Shown piece after piece: positions 24,838-33,056 of a DNA stretch of 64,000 bases. Position 1 is the first letter of the stretch. Every line of letters starts with the position of its first letter. Source of the DNA: an uncultured Bacteroidota bacterium (GTDB lineage Bacteria; Bacteroidota; Bacteroidia; Flavobacteriales; Flavobacteriaceae); assembly GCA_902622595.1 (NCBI GenBank), contig CACNQM010000001.1, forward strand, positions 372,001 through 436,000. Direction: 5' to 3'. Under the pieces are notes generated by a model. That model was given only the letters and a program-made list of their open reading frames with translations. It did not search any database and had not been told where the DNA came from. The translations under genes and the position numbers were made by a program.

Positions 24838-24966
24838 ATGAGAAAGGATAATACAATCGCTGAATTATTAGAAAGGTTAGATAAAGAAATTCAAAACCCA
24901 AAAGATTCTGTCCACAAAATTGTATTAAAAATTACAATAGATAATATTAATAAGTTACTAAAATAG
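24838..24966 (+). CDS. Small helical protein, 42 residues
   Basis: Begins MRKDNTIAELLERLDKE and ends with ITIDNINKLLK: two short amphipathic helices separated by QNPKD. A -7-like box with the local leaderless spacing lies immediately upstream. Its last 20 bases overlap the 3' end of the convergent EEP-family gene, so expression of the two could interfere. No family recognised. Confidence 0.42.
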   Translation: MRKDNTIAELLERLDKEIQNPKDSVHKIVLKITIDNINKLLK

Positions 24967-25774
24967 GCAGGTGATCAGATGGCCAAAGTCCATTGGGTAA
25001 TTTTTTGTCAATATGTCTATAATCTATAATCTTTATGTTCTTAGTAAATACATAATCTATTCTATCTGAAAGTTTGCTATTTATATCAAAACCATTAAAT
25101 GTTCCAATAGAATCTTTTAAAGGGATAATTTTAAAAGAATCCTCAAGTTTTTCTGATAATAATTTTATTGGTGGCTCGTCAGTATTTGCATTTAAATCTC
25201 CCATAACTACTAATGACTTATCAAGATAATTATTTTTAGTAATGTGATTAAGAATCATTATGGCTGATTTTTCTCTAGCAACTTTACCAATATGATCAAA
25301 ATGAGTATTGTAGACTATTAATTCTTTTTTTGAATTTTTTATATAAAAAACCCCAAGAGTTACAATCCTTTTTATTGCTGCATCCCAACCAATAGAGGGA
25401 ACTCTTGGTGTTTGTGATAACCAAAAAGTTTCTTCTTCTTTTAGTGATATCTTTTTACTATTAAAATAGATTGCAGAATATTCTCCGCTATTCCCACCAT
25501 TTCTTCCTTCACCGATATAATTATAATCTTTTAGTTGATTAGATAAATACTCAATTTGGTCAGGAAGTGCCTCTTGAATTCCTAAAATATCTACATCCTC
25601 ATTTTTAATCAAAGAAACAATTCCTTCTTTTCTATTATCCCACTTGTTGATACCGTCAGCATCTGTGTTTAATCTAATATTATATGTCATTATTTTGATC
25701 TTTTCCTTATAATCTGTACAAGAGTTTAAAAAAAGAAATAAAGCATGTAATATGAGTATTAACGGTTTTTTCAT
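24947..25774 (-). CDS. Endonuclease/exonuclease/phosphatase-family lipoprotein
   Basis: 275 residues. A signal ends in the lipobox LNSC. The EEP fold is recognised by its ordered motifs: MTYNIRLNT at the start, GIQEALPDQ with the catalytic Glu, NTHFDHIG, VMGDLNANTDEPP, and the terminal WPSDHLPI with Asp-His. Extracytoplasmic members of this group act as phosphodiesterases or nucleases on nucleic acid, phospholipid or sugar phosphates. It stands alone on the minus strand. Confidence 0.88.
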   Translation of the reverse strand: MKKPLILILHALFLFLNSCTDYKEKIKIMTYNIRLNTDADGINKWDNRKEGIVSLIKNEDVDILGIQEALPDQIEYLSNQLKDYNYIGEGRNGGNSGEYSAIYFNSKKISLKEEETFWLSQTPRVPSIGWDAAIKRIVTLGVFYIKNSKKELIVYNTHFDHIGKVAREKSAIMILNHITKNNYLDKSLVVMGDLNANTDEPPIKLLSEKLEDSFKIIPLKDSIGTFNGFDINSKLSDRIDYVFTKNIKIIDYRHIDKKLPNGLWPSDHLPILVTY

Positions 25775-25854
25775 AATTAATTAACACTGGTTTATTATCT
25801 TTAAAATATGGATTATCTAGAAAAATAAGCCAATTTTAATTAAAAATAAATATT

Positions 25855-26274
25855 ATGAAAAGAAAGGTAAATGCAATTTGGAAAGGAGATGGTGCAGATG
25901 GAAAGGGTTTTCTAACAGCTCAAAGTGGAGCGTTTGATAAAATGCCTTATAGTTTTAAAACAAGATTTGAGAATGATGAAGGGAAGCTTGGAACAAATCC
26001 AGAAGAGCTAATTGCTGCCGCACATGCAGGATGTTTTAATATGAAATTAAGTTTTGTCCTAAATGAGGCAGGTTATAATCCAGTGGATCTAAATACAGAT
26101 GCAGTATTAACTTTTGTAGATGGAAAAATCATTTCTATTGAGCTTAATCTTAGCGCAAATGTACCAGGAGTATCTGAAGAAGAATTTAAAGAATTAACTG
26201 AGGATGCGAAGAAAAATTGTCCTATTTCAGGAGCTCTTAATTGTGATATAACTTTAAACCCATCATTAATTTAA
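25855..26274 (+). CDS. OsmC-type peroxiredoxin
   Basis: 139 residues, the full length of OsmC. The two redox Cys are present: C60 in AHAGCFNM and C122 in [10 protein letters not shown]. The N-terminal [10 protein letters not shown] strand and [13 protein letters not shown] helix are typical. It reduces organic hydroperoxides in the cytoplasm. It lies 22 bases before the COG0523 GTPase gene in the same direction, so both may respond to metal or oxidative stress together. Confidence 0.9.
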   Translation: MKRKVNAIWKGDGADGKGFLTAQSGAFDKMPYSFKTRFENDEGKLGTNPEELIAAAHAGCFNMKLSFVLNEAGYNPVDLNTDAVLTFVDGKIISIELNLSANVPGVSEEEFKELTEDAKKNCPISGALNCDITLNPSLI

Positions 26275-26296
26275 ATACAATAAAACAAATTTTATT

Positions 26297-27502
26297 ATGA
26301 AAAAATTACCAGTAACAGTATTAAGTGGATTTCTAGGTGCAGGAAAGACAACCTTACTAAACCATATTTTACATAACAAAGATGGTATGAAAGCAGCTGT
26401 AATAGTAAATGATATGAGTGAGGTTAATGTTGATGCTAATCTTGTTAAAAGTGAAAATACACTTTCAAGAACAGAAGAGAAGTTAGTTGAAATGAGTAAT
26501 GGATGTATTTGTTGTACTCTGCGTGAAGATCTAATGATTGAGGTTGAAAAATTAGCAAAAGCTCAAAAATTTGATTATTTAATTATTGAGAGTACTGGTA
26601 TTTCAGAACCAATACCTGTTGCTCAGACATTTAGCTTTGAAAGCGAGGATGGAAGTATTGATCTAAGTAAATTTAGCTATGTTGATACTATGGTAACTGT
26701 TGTTGATGCATATAATTTTATAAAAGATTTTTCTAGTCCAGAGTTTTTAAAGGATAGAGATTTAACTGATATAGAGGGAGATGAGAGGACAATTGTAAAT
26801 CTTCTAACTGACCAAGTAGAATTTGCAAATGTTATTCTTTTAAATAAAGTTGATTTAGTTAATGAAAGTGATCTTAGAAACTTATATGATATATTAAATA
26901 AATTAAATCCAGAGGCTAAAATTATACCAACCAATCACTCAAATGTTAATTTTAACGAAGTCATTAATACTGGAATGTTTGATTTTGAAAAGGCTGAATC
27001 ATCAGCTGGGTGGATTAAAGAGCTTGAGAATGAACATATTCCAGAAACAGAAGAATATGGTATTGGTTCATTCGTCTACAGAAGAAAAGAGCCATTCCAT
27101 CCTGATCGTTTTCTTGATTTTGTAAATAATAAATTTCCTGCTAATGTAATTAGAAGTAAAGGGCTGTTTTGGCTAGGGTCTAGATCTGACCAAGCACTTA
27201 TATGGAGTACAGCAGGAGGATCAGCTAAAACTGATCCTGCAGGCGTTTGGTGGGCTTCAATGAGTTTCTCTGAAAGGATTAATTATTCAAATTTTGTAGA
27301 GAATCAGTCTCAAATCGAGTCCAATTGGTCACCAATATTTGGCGACAGAAAAATTGAGCTTGTTTTTATTGGTCAAATGCTTAATGTTGATAAGATTACA
27401 GAAGAACTTGATAAATGTCTATTAAATACAGAAGAACTTGATAAATGGAAAAATGATAAATTTAAAAAAGAAGATAGTTGGCCAATCGCCAGTTTAGTTT
27501 AA
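26297..27502 (+). CDS. CobW/COG0523 GTPase, putative zinc chaperone
   Basis: 401 residues. Walker [12 protein letters not shown] at the N-terminus, the metal-binding GCICCTL (CxCC) after residue 70, an ESTGISEP switch and NKVDL as the guanine-specific motif identify the COG0523 G3E GTPases. A C-terminal CobW_C domain follows (about 255-370). The long form with this domain resembles the ZigA/YciC group that inserts zinc into client enzymes under zinc limitation. No Zur box could be recognised by eye upstream. Confidence 0.88.
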   Translation: MKKLPVTVLSGFLGAGKTTLLNHILHNKDGMKAAVIVNDMSEVNVDANLVKSENTLSRTEEKLVEMSNGCICCTLREDLMIEVEKLAKAQKFDYLIIESTGISEPIPVAQTFSFESEDGSIDLSKFSYVDTMVTVVDAYNFIKDFSSPEFLKDRDLTDIEGDERTIVNLLTDQVEFANVILLNKVDLVNESDLRNLYDILNKLNPEAKIIPTNHSNVNFNEVINTGMFDFEKAESSAGWIKELENEHIPETEEYGIGSFVYRRKEPFHPDRFLDFVNNKFPANVIRSKGLFWLGSRSDQALIWSTAGGSAKTDPAGVWWASMSFSERINYSNFVENQSQIESNWSPIFGDRKIELVFIGQMLNVDKITEELDKCLLNTEELDKWKNDKFKKEDSWPIASLV

Positions 27503-27519
27503 AACTATAAATTTAGAAT

Positions 27520-28509
27520 ATGAAAACTATTTTAGTAACTGGAGGCTCATCCTTTATTGGTAAACATTGTATTGCTGAGCTTATAAAATCTAATTATCAA
27601 GTAAGGACAACAATAAGAGATATTAATAGATCAGATGAAATTAAATTAGAAATTGAAAAGTTCTTGAAAAAAAAAGTTAGTTTAGATTTTTATCAAACCG
27701 ACTTAAATAAAGACGAAGGATGGAATGACTCAATTAGAGGTTGTGACGCTATCCTACATGTAGCAGGTCCATTTCCACTTTCATTTCAAGGCGATGAAAA
27801 TGATCTTATATCACCACATGAAAAAGGAACACTTCGAATTTTAGAATATGCAAAAAAAAATTCTGTTTCAAGAATTATCATGACTTCTTCCGTTGCATCT
27901 GTATATATGACAAAAAATTTAGATACAGAAATTGATGAATCATGTTGGACTGACACTTCAAATAAAGATTTAGATGCATATACAAAAAGTAAAACATTAG
28001 CTGAAAGATCTGCTTGGGATTATGTTTCAAAATTTAATTCAATTAAATTAACAACTATACTTCCTCCAGTTGTTTTAGGTCCAGGTATTGGAAAGTATAT
28101 AAAGAGAGGTTCTCTTGAATTCTTTTCAATGATGATTAACAGAGAAATGCCAGTAGCTCCTCCATTCAAGATGGGAATAGTTGATGTAAGGGATGTTGCT
28201 AAAATGCATGTAGCAGCTTTAAAGAACGATAATTCCATAGGAAAAAGATTTATTGTTTGTGAGAATACATATTGGGTTAAGGACTTTTGTAGAATGGTAA
28301 ATAATTATGGCCATAAGGCACCGACCTTGAGTCCACCAGTCTTTTTAGTTAAGTTTTTGGCAAATTTTGACAAAACAATCAAACCTATAAGAAATTTACT
28401 TGGACTTGATATAAACATTGATTCTAGTCTTGCAAAAAAAATATTGAATTATAATCCAATTCCAATTGAAAAAACAATAGAGGATACTTCAAATTATTTT
28501 AAAACTTAA
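27520..28509 (+). CDS. NAD(P)-dependent epimerase/dehydratase (extended SDR)
   Basis: 329 residues. The Rossmann start VTGGSSFIGKHC binds the dinucleotide; the active site YTKSK (Tyr-x3-Lys) follows the MTSSVASVY strand. The LHVAGPFP segment and overall length match the dihydroflavonol-4-reductase-like branch, which reduces or oxidises varied ketones and aldehydes. Cytoplasmic. It lies 17 bases after the COG0523 gene. Confidence 0.88.
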   Translation: MKTILVTGGSSFIGKHCIAELIKSNYQVRTTIRDINRSDEIKLEIEKFLKKKVSLDFYQTDLNKDEGWNDSIRGCDAILHVAGPFPLSFQGDENDLISPHEKGTLRILEYAKKNSVSRIIMTSSVASVYMTKNLDTEIDESCWTDTSNKDLDAYTKSKTLAERSAWDYVSKFNSIKLTTILPPVVLGPGIGKYIKRGSLEFFSMMINREMPVAPPFKMGIVDVRDVAKMHVAALKNDNSIGKRFIVCENTYWVKDFCRMVNNYGHKAPTLSPPVFLVKFLANFDKTIKPIRNLLGLDINIDSSLAKKILNYNPIPIEKTIEDTSNYFKT

Positions 28510-28555
28510 TTTAGTATTTAACTTTTTATTAGATTATTGAGTCATTTATACTTTA

Positions 28556-28563
28556 TAATTTTA
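28556..28563 (+). promoter_or_regulatory. -7-like box TAATTTTA four bases before GTG
   Basis: TAATTTTA ends four bases before the GTG at 28568 that opens a 51-residue frame. The spacing matches that of other genes here. Confidence 0.3.
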
Positions 28564-28567
28564 TTGT

Positions 28568-28723
28568 GTGAGTATTAAAAGGCGTTACACATATTTATTA
28601 AGTCGAAGTAATATCCTTCAAAAGCTTTCATATTCCAAAACATACATGTTTTACACAATTAAAATTATGTATTACAAATTTGGTTGGCTTATTAAATTTG
28701 CAAAGAAGTTTCTTGTAAAATAA
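28568..28723 (+). CDS. Possible basic, Tyr-rich protein, 51 residues
   Basis: From GTG 28568 the frame reads SIKRRYTYLLSRSN, passes a Tyr-rich middle (MYYKFGW) and ends LIKFAKKFLVK. It is strongly basic and amphipathic, the profile of a membrane-associating or nucleic-acid-binding peptide. It fills most of the 240-base gap after the SDR gene and has a suitably placed -7-like box. Without homologues this remains a candidate only. Confidence 0.3.
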   Translation: MSIKRRYTYLLSRSNILQKLSYSKTYMFYTIKIMYYKFGWLIKFAKKFLVK

Positions 28724-28748
28724 ACTGTTAAGGTCTTTCTTTCTAACT

Positions 28749-29132
28749 TTAACTTATTCCACCAACATAGGTTTTAATTATTGGATTCATTGGTTGTATC
28801 TTTTCTCTGAATGAATCGTTAATATCTCCAAGAACAGTAAGCTTTTCTATTTCAAATAACTCTCTAAATCTTATGTTAATAGGAGATCCAATAACCTTAT
28901 TTCCAAGTTCCTCCCATACATCTGAGTTTTTAAATACTTCAATAAGAGTAGCGGTATTATCCTCTTCATTTAAGAACCACTCAAATTTAATTATACCGTC
29001 ATCATTAAAACTATAAAAGAGAGGGCATTGTTCTTCTCTAATGTAGTGTTTTACATTTTCAATATTATCTTTAAATGAAACATCGATAACAACTGTTACA
29101 ACATCACTTTTTTTATTTAATTCTTTTTTCAT
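28749..29132 (-). CDS. Possible antibiotic biosynthesis monooxygenase-like protein
   Basis: 127 residues, cytoplasmic. The pattern of a beta strand at VVTVVIDVSF, a helix with REEQCPLFYSF, then IIKFEWFLNEEDNTATLIEVFKN and a helix around VWEELGNKV is that of the dimeric alpha/beta-barrel (ABM) fold, whose members include small monooxygenases. No catalytic residue can be assigned. A TAAATTAG box lies four bases upstream of the ATG. The fold assignment is an inference from pattern only. Confidence 0.6.
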   Translation of the reverse strand: MKKELNKKSDVVTVVIDVSFKDNIENVKHYIREEQCPLFYSFNDDGIIKFEWFLNEEDNTATLIEVFKNSDVWEELGNKVIGSPINIRFRELFEIEKLTVLGDINDSFREKIQPMNPIIKTYVGGIS

Positions 29133-29136
29133 ACTC

Positions 29137-29144
29137 CTAATTTA
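29137..29144 (-). promoter_or_regulatory. -7-like box TAAATTAG four bases before ATG
   Basis: On the minus strand TAAATTAG is followed by GAGT and the ATG at 29132. The identical octamer with the same spacing occurs before the genes at 34003, 35542 and 37859. Confidence 0.5.
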
Positions 29145-29169
29145 AAGTATAATTTTTTATATTGAAAAC

Positions 29170-29343
29170 ATGAAAAAAGATAAAGAACCTTTCCTTATTT
29201 ATGCAAGTCCCGCAATTCTGGCAATTGGCATTATGGGTTTTCTATTATACTTTGAGGTAGATTATTTAGATATTGGTTTCACTGCATTAGGTTTATGGGG
29301 AGTAGTTGGATTATGGAACATTGAGAGGAACAAGAAGAAGTAA
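29170..29343 (+). CDS. Small membrane protein, 57 residues
   Basis: Starts MKKDKEPFLIYAS, with two hydrophobic segments (about 8-26 and 34-49) separated by EVDYLDIG, and a basic end NIERNKKK; both ends would be cytoplasmic. Its TAA abuts the ATG of the phosphoribosyltransferase (TAAATG), so the genes are likely co-translated. A TATATTGA sequence lies four bases before its ATG. No family recognised, but topology and context make it a convincing gene. Confidence 0.6.
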   Translation: MKKDKEPFLIYASPAILAIGIMGFLLYFEVDYLDIGFTALGLWGVVGLWNIERNKKK

Positions 29344-29808
29344 ATGGAAAAAATTTGTTTTACAATCGAAGAAATGATTGACTCAATCAAAAAAATTTCT
29401 GTACAATTGGTCGACTCAAATTATGATCCTGAAGTAATAATTAGTGTAAATAGAGGAGGATGTATTCCAGGTATTTATCTTTCACACTATCTCAATAAAC
29501 CTCATGAGGTAATTAACATTGAATTGAGAGACTCAAATTCAGAGCCTGATTTAATAAGTATTAAAGAAAAAATTAAAAAGTTTAATTCAGTGCTAATAAT
29601 TGATGATATAAATGATTCAGGCAATACTATTAGAATTATTAAAGATATAAGTAAACATCTTACAACTAAAATACATTTTGCTGTGTTGATTAATAAATCA
29701 GAGAGTAAATCAAAAGTTGAATATTATGGTAAAACAGTTAATACAAAACTTCATGATTACTGGTATGTTTTTCCTTGGGAAAATTGGTGGAAAATAGATG
29801 AAAAATAG
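29344..29808 (+). CDS. Purine-type phosphoribosyltransferase
   Basis: 154 residues. The PRPP-binding signature is VLIIDDINDSGNTIR at about residues 80-94; the N-terminal VNRGGCIPG loop is the pyrophosphate-binding loop seen in Gpt/Xpt-like enzymes, and DYWYVFPWENWW near the end resembles the base-contacting hood of Gpt. It would join a purine base to PRPP in the cytoplasm. Its stop overlaps the start of a YhhQ-family transporter by 11 bases, linking base uptake and salvage. Confidence 0.82.
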   Translation: MEKICFTIEEMIDSIKKISVQLVDSNYDPEVIISVNRGGCIPGIYLSHYLNKPHEVINIELRDSNSEPDLISIKEKIKKFNSVLIIDDINDSGNTIRIIKDISKHLTTKIHFAVLINKSESKSKVEYYGKTVNTKLHDYWYVFPWENWWKIDEK

Positions 29809-30394
29809 AAAATTATTAAAGTTTCTTGTTTTACTGCACATAGTTATAATAACGATATCTAATTTCCTTGTATCGATACCTATTGAAATTTTTGGAATTA
29901 AGTTAACTTGGGCAGCCTTTAGCTTTCCATTAGTTGTTGTAGCTACAGATTTGACAGTAAGACTAGTTGGTAAGTCAATCGCAACAAAAACTATTTCATT
30001 TGCTTTCCCATTTGCAATCATTTCTTCATTCTTAATTATATACTATGAACAGAATCTAATTTCAATTGCATTAAGAATAAGTCTTGCAAGCTCCATTGCC
30101 TATGCTTTAAGTATACTAATTGATATAAATGCTTTTCAATATTTTAGAGATAAATACTCTTATTGGTGGGTAGCGCCATCTCTTTCAACTTTTGTTTCGA
30201 ATATTATTGATACATATTCGTTCTTTTTTAGTGCTTTTTACAATTCTGAAGACATATATATGTCAAATAATTGGTTTGAAATTGCAACAAATCAACTTAT
30301 TATAAAAATTATTATTGGATTTATCTTTTTTCTCCCTGTTTATGGGGTTTTGTTAAACTACTTAAAAAAGAAAATTCATATTTATAAAAAATAA
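29798..30394 (+). CDS. Queuosine precursor transporter family (YhhQ/VUT) protein
   Basis: 198 residues with six hydrophobic segments. Family blocks are SIPIEIFGIKLTWAAFSFP, VVVATDLTVRLVGK and the WWVAPSLSTFVSNIIDTYSF stretch. E. coli YhhQ carries preQ0/preQ1 across the inner membrane. The overlapping upstream gene encodes a purine-type phosphoribosyltransferase, so here the cargo could equally be a purine base. No queuosine enzymes are visible in the window. Confidence 0.83.
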   Translation: MKNRKLLKFLVLLHIVIITISNFLVSIPIEIFGIKLTWAAFSFPLVVVATDLTVRLVGKSIATKTISFAFPFAIISSFLIIYYEQNLISIALRISLASSIAYALSILIDINAFQYFRDKYSYWWVAPSLSTFVSNIIDTYSFFFSAFYNSEDIYMSNNWFEIATNQLIIKIIIGFIFFLPVYGVLLNYLKKKIHIYKK

Positions 30395-30395
30395 T

Positions 30396-30403
30396 TAATT
30401 TTG
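30396..30403 (+). promoter_or_regulatory. -7 box TAATTTTG four bases before ATG
   Basis: TAATTTTG matches TAnnTTTG fully and ends four bases before the ATG at 30408, predicting a leaderless transcript of the exported protein gene. Confidence 0.6.
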
Positions 30404-30407
30404 GTAT

Positions 30408-30860
30408 ATGAAAAAACCATTCATTGCATTAATTGCTATTTTTGCATGTACTTTTTCTTATGCCCAAAATGATCAAAGCTCCTCTGGGTATTCAATTGAA
30501 ACAGTTGGAAAAGTCTCATCTATGTACAAATATATTGAGCTGTCAAAACAGGTTATAAATGAAGAAATCGTTTATAATTTAAAATATCATAATTTAGAAT
30601 TTCCACAAATGAATGACATGACAAATGTAAGGTTTAAAGCTACTGATGAGGAATTAGATAATATTTATAATACTATTTTAATGGGCTCAAAAATGAAAAG
30701 GAATGATCCAATAAAGTATATAAATTTAGACAGAGGAAAATTAGGTGTTACAAGATTAACTTCTGGACAGGTCAAAATACTATATACTGCATCTGGTTCT
30801 GACGAAGTTAAATGGACTTGGCTCTCTAAGGGTCAATTAAAGAAAGTTTTTGGAAAATAA
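30408..30860 (+). CDS. Exported protein of unknown function, 150 residues
   Basis: A signal peptide ends in SYAQ, cut before NDQSSSG. The mature 130 residues are polar, with a central helical stretch (TDEELDNIYNTILMGSKM) flanked by strands such as KLGVTRL and QVKILYT. The pattern is compact and soluble, but I recognise no family. A well-matched -7 box lies just upstream, so it probably has its own promoter although the YhhQ-family gene ends only 13 bases before it. Confidence 0.68.
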   Translation: MKKPFIALIAIFACTFSYAQNDQSSSGYSIETVGKVSSMYKYIELSKQVINEEIVYNLKYHNLEFPQMNDMTNVRFKATDEELDNIYNTILMGSKMKRNDPIKYINLDRGKLGVTRLTSGQVKILYTASGSDEVKWTWLSKGQLKKVFGK

Positions 30861-30881
30861 TTATCACTTTGGCATTTGATT

Positions 30882-31622
30882 ATGAAGTTAGCTTTATTTT
30901 TTATTAATTTTTTGTTATTTCCATTTGATATTGACATTAATTGTCTAAACTGCTCATACCAGAACTCATTTTCAGTTCTTTTAATAACAGAAACTAAAGG
31001 TTGGGTTCATGATTCAATTGAATCTGGAATTGACCTAATTGTCGACATTGGAGATAAAAAAAATTTTAATGTTTATCACTCTGATGATTCTAAAGTAATT
31101 ACTACTGAAAATTTAAAAGAGTTCAATTCAATTATATTCCTTAATACCACAGGTGATATTTTGAATAATTATGAGCAAAAAGTCATGGAAAACTTCATTA
31201 AAAATGGTAAAGGTTTTGTTGGGGTGCATGCTGCCTCAGATACAGAGTATGAATGGCAATGGTATGGTGATTTAGTGGGAGCATATTTTATGAATCACTC
31301 AGGTATTATTGATAGAAAAATTTTTACAGTTGATAATACAAATATAATGACTGAACATTTAAATCAAGAATGGAATATTGTAGATGAATGGTATAACTTT
31401 AAATATATAAGTGACAATATTAATGTTTTATTGAAGCTTGACGAAACCTATTATGAGGGAGGAGAGCATCCTCATAATCAACCTGTAACTTGGTATCAAG
31501 AATATGATGGAGGAAGATCGTTCTATACAGCTCTTGGACACGCAAAAGAAGTATTTAAAGATGAAAGATTTATTGAGCTACTAGAAAAAGGTATTCTTTA
31601 TGCTTCTGACGAAGATTATTAA
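30882..31622 (+). CDS. ThuA-like (trehalose utilisation) domain protein
   Basis: 246 residues from the ATG at 30882; a TTG two codons earlier is less likely. An N-terminal hydrophobic segment may act as a signal. The ThuA/glutamine-amidotransferase-like fold shows in VLLITETKGWVHDSI, FNSIIFLNTTGDIL, GKGFVGVHAASDTEYEW and the final GRSFYTALGHAKE. The class-I amidotransferase Cys is absent, as usual for the family. Such proteins act on sugars or sugar-derived compounds; substrate unknown. Confidence 0.85.
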   Translation: MKLALFFINFLLFPFDIDINCLNCSYQNSFSVLLITETKGWVHDSIESGIDLIVDIGDKKNFNVYHSDDSKVITTENLKEFNSIIFLNTTGDILNNYEQKVMENFIKNGKGFVGVHAASDTEYEWQWYGDLVGAYFMNHSGIIDRKIFTVDNTNIMTEHLNQEWNIVDEWYNFKYISDNINVLLKLDETYYEGGEHPHNQPVTWYQEYDGGRSFYTALGHAKEVFKDERFIELLEKGILYASDEDY

Positions 31623-31627
31623 TCACT

Positions 31628-31993
31628 TTAAGACTCATACATATTAGAAAGTATTTTTACAGCTTTAAGTCTTTTTTTGTATGGAACAAAAATATGATCA
31701 TTATGATATGCAGCAATAACATTACAGCTAATTCCAGCTTTAGTTAGCTCTCTAGAAAAGGACGAAGTTAAACCCACAGAATCAAGTGTTGAATCTATAT
31801 TTAGAGTTATCCAGGCAGAAATAAAATAAAAGGGTAAATTATTACTTGTTGCTTCTTCTTTTGAGATTATAACTGAATATCCTTTAGACTCTTTAAAAGA
31901 ACAAATAATATTGTTCATACTAATTTTATTAATGTCCATAATTGAACAGAATACATATTCTCCTTTATTTAGAATAACTTTTTTTTTATCCAT
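31628..31993 (-). CDS. ACT-domain protein
   Basis: 121 residues, cytoplasmic. The sequence fits the two-part ACT arrangement of small COG3603-like proteins: an N-terminal strand block (EYVFCSI) and a C-terminal ACT core with WITLNIDSTLDSVGLTSSFS, the helix ELTKAGISCNV and the strand DHIFVPY. ACT domains bind amino acids. No enzyme domain is attached, so a sensor or accessory role is likely. Confidence 0.78.
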   Translation of the reverse strand: MDKKKVILNKGEYVFCSIMDINKISMNNIICSFKESKGYSVIISKEEATSNNLPFYFISAWITLNIDSTLDSVGLTSSFSRELTKAGISCNVIAAYHNDHIFVPYKKRLKAVKILSNMYES

Positions 31994-32019
31994 ATTTTAG
32001 AAATGCAATTATTAAGGCT

Positions 32020-32427
32020 TTAATATTTCCAAAAAATAAAGATAGAAAAATTCATAAGTAAGGTTATTATTGTCAATATTATACTGCCTAAATGAAGAAA
32101 CATAAAAAGACTTTCGTTAAGAGAATCTTTCGCTTGATTCATTGAAGGAATAGCTAAATAACAGATTAACATCAAAACGGTTGATAAAATTGAAAAAATT
32201 TTAGCTGTACTCTGGTTTGAGTTAAATAAAGAAATACAGACAAAACACAAAAGTGATAATACCCCAATAATTATGAAAAATTTAGGCCAGATATATCTTA
32301 GATATAAACTAGCATCTTGACCACTAAGCAACTTATTTATCGATGGAGCAATCATAAGAGACTGATAAATAATAATTCCTGATATAAATCCTGATAAGAC
32401 TAGAGGAAAAAACTTTAGTATTTGCAT
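32020..32427 (-). CDS. Four-helix membrane protein (DUF4149-like)
   Basis: 135 residues with four hydrophobic segments at about 7-27, 47-66, 74-92 and 108-131. The conserved spacing, a polar segment between helices 1 and 2 containing SGQDAS and LRYIWPKFF, and PSMNQAKDSL before helix 4 resemble DUF4149/TMEM205-like proteins. No function is known. The next gene upstream is divergent at 32504. Confidence 0.62.
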   Translation of the reverse strand: MQILKFFPLVLSGFISGIIIYQSLMIAPSINKLLSGQDASLYLRYIWPKFFIIIGVLSLLCFVCISLFNSNQSTAKIFSILSTVLMLICYLAIPSMNQAKDSLNESLFMFLHLGSIILTIITLLMNFSIFIFWKY

Positions 32428-32503
32428 TTTTTTTGAGATTTGGGTTAAAAATTTACTACTTTAATTAAGTTAATAAATAAGTTACAAATATATAGGTTTA
32501 ATT

Positions 32504-32725
32504 ATGGAATTCCTTTTTTATGTTTGGTTCCTTGTAAAACTTACAGCATTAATCTTTAGTATAATAGCAATGAGATACTTTCTTAGGTCTTATTGGCATT
32601 TAAAAGCCTCAGACTGGATTGGCCCAATTGGACTTAATAGAAAAGGAACAATAATTTGGATTATATATTCAACTGTAATTTTGATTATGATATCTCAACT
32701 AGATTGGTTCATATTTGGTTTTTAA
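32504..32725 (+). CDS. Small membrane protein, 73 residues
   Basis: Two hydrophobic segments (about 3-22 and 46-66) flank a polar, aromatic middle with RYFLRSYWHLKASDWIGP and a basic NRKGT loop. No signal peptidase site is visible, so both segments should stay in the membrane. The next gene starts four bases after its stop, giving a two-gene unit of small membrane proteins. No family recognised. Confidence 0.6.
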   Translation: MEFLFYVWFLVKLTALIFSIIAMRYFLRSYWHLKASDWIGPIGLNRKGTIIWIIYSTVILIMISQLDWFIFGF

Positions 32726-32729
32726 AATA

Positions 32730-32996
32730 ATGAAAGGAAAAGGGTGTCTTAGGTTTTTTTTGTACGCATTTCTGTTGGCATTTGCCAATGGCTTTATAGA
32801 AGATTTTTTAAACATTGATCTTAATGGAGTTACAAAAATTATCTCGATAATAATTATTGCAGGGTCAATAGAGTTCATTATCGATCAGTTATTTAATTAC
32901 TTTTCCAGAAATTCACAAACTAATATTTTTGAAAATATTAAGAACATGATACTACCTGGAAAAAAAGAACGAAAAAAAGGAGATCCTTTTTTATAA
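32730..32996 (+). CDS. Small membrane protein, 88 residues
   Basis: Start taken at ATG 32730, after the stop of the upstream gene; an in-frame TTG at 32715 lies inside that gene. Hydrophobic segments at about 8-24 and 36-56 are followed by a cytoplasmic tail rich in Lys (LPGKKERKKGDPF). The stop codon lies inside a long A/T hairpin that could end transcription. No family recognised. Confidence 0.58.
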   Translation: MKGKGCLRFFLYAFLLAFANGFIEDFLNIDLNGVTKIISIIIIAGSIEFIIDQLFNYFSRNSQTNIFENIKNMILPGKKERKKGDPFL

Positions 32997-33020
32997 ACTA
33001 TAATTCAGTTTATAGAAAAA
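32987..33020. terminator. A/T-rich hairpin, possible terminator
   Basis: TATAAACT at 32992-32999 pairs perfectly with AGTTTATA at 33007-33014 around a seven-base loop, and flanking T5 and A5 tracts extend the stem past a single bulged G. It contains the stop codon of the upstream gene. With no G/C-rich core it would be a weak terminator. Confidence 0.4.
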
Positions 33021-33056
33021 TTTTTAATTTAGAAATTAATCTTAAATCCAATTAAA

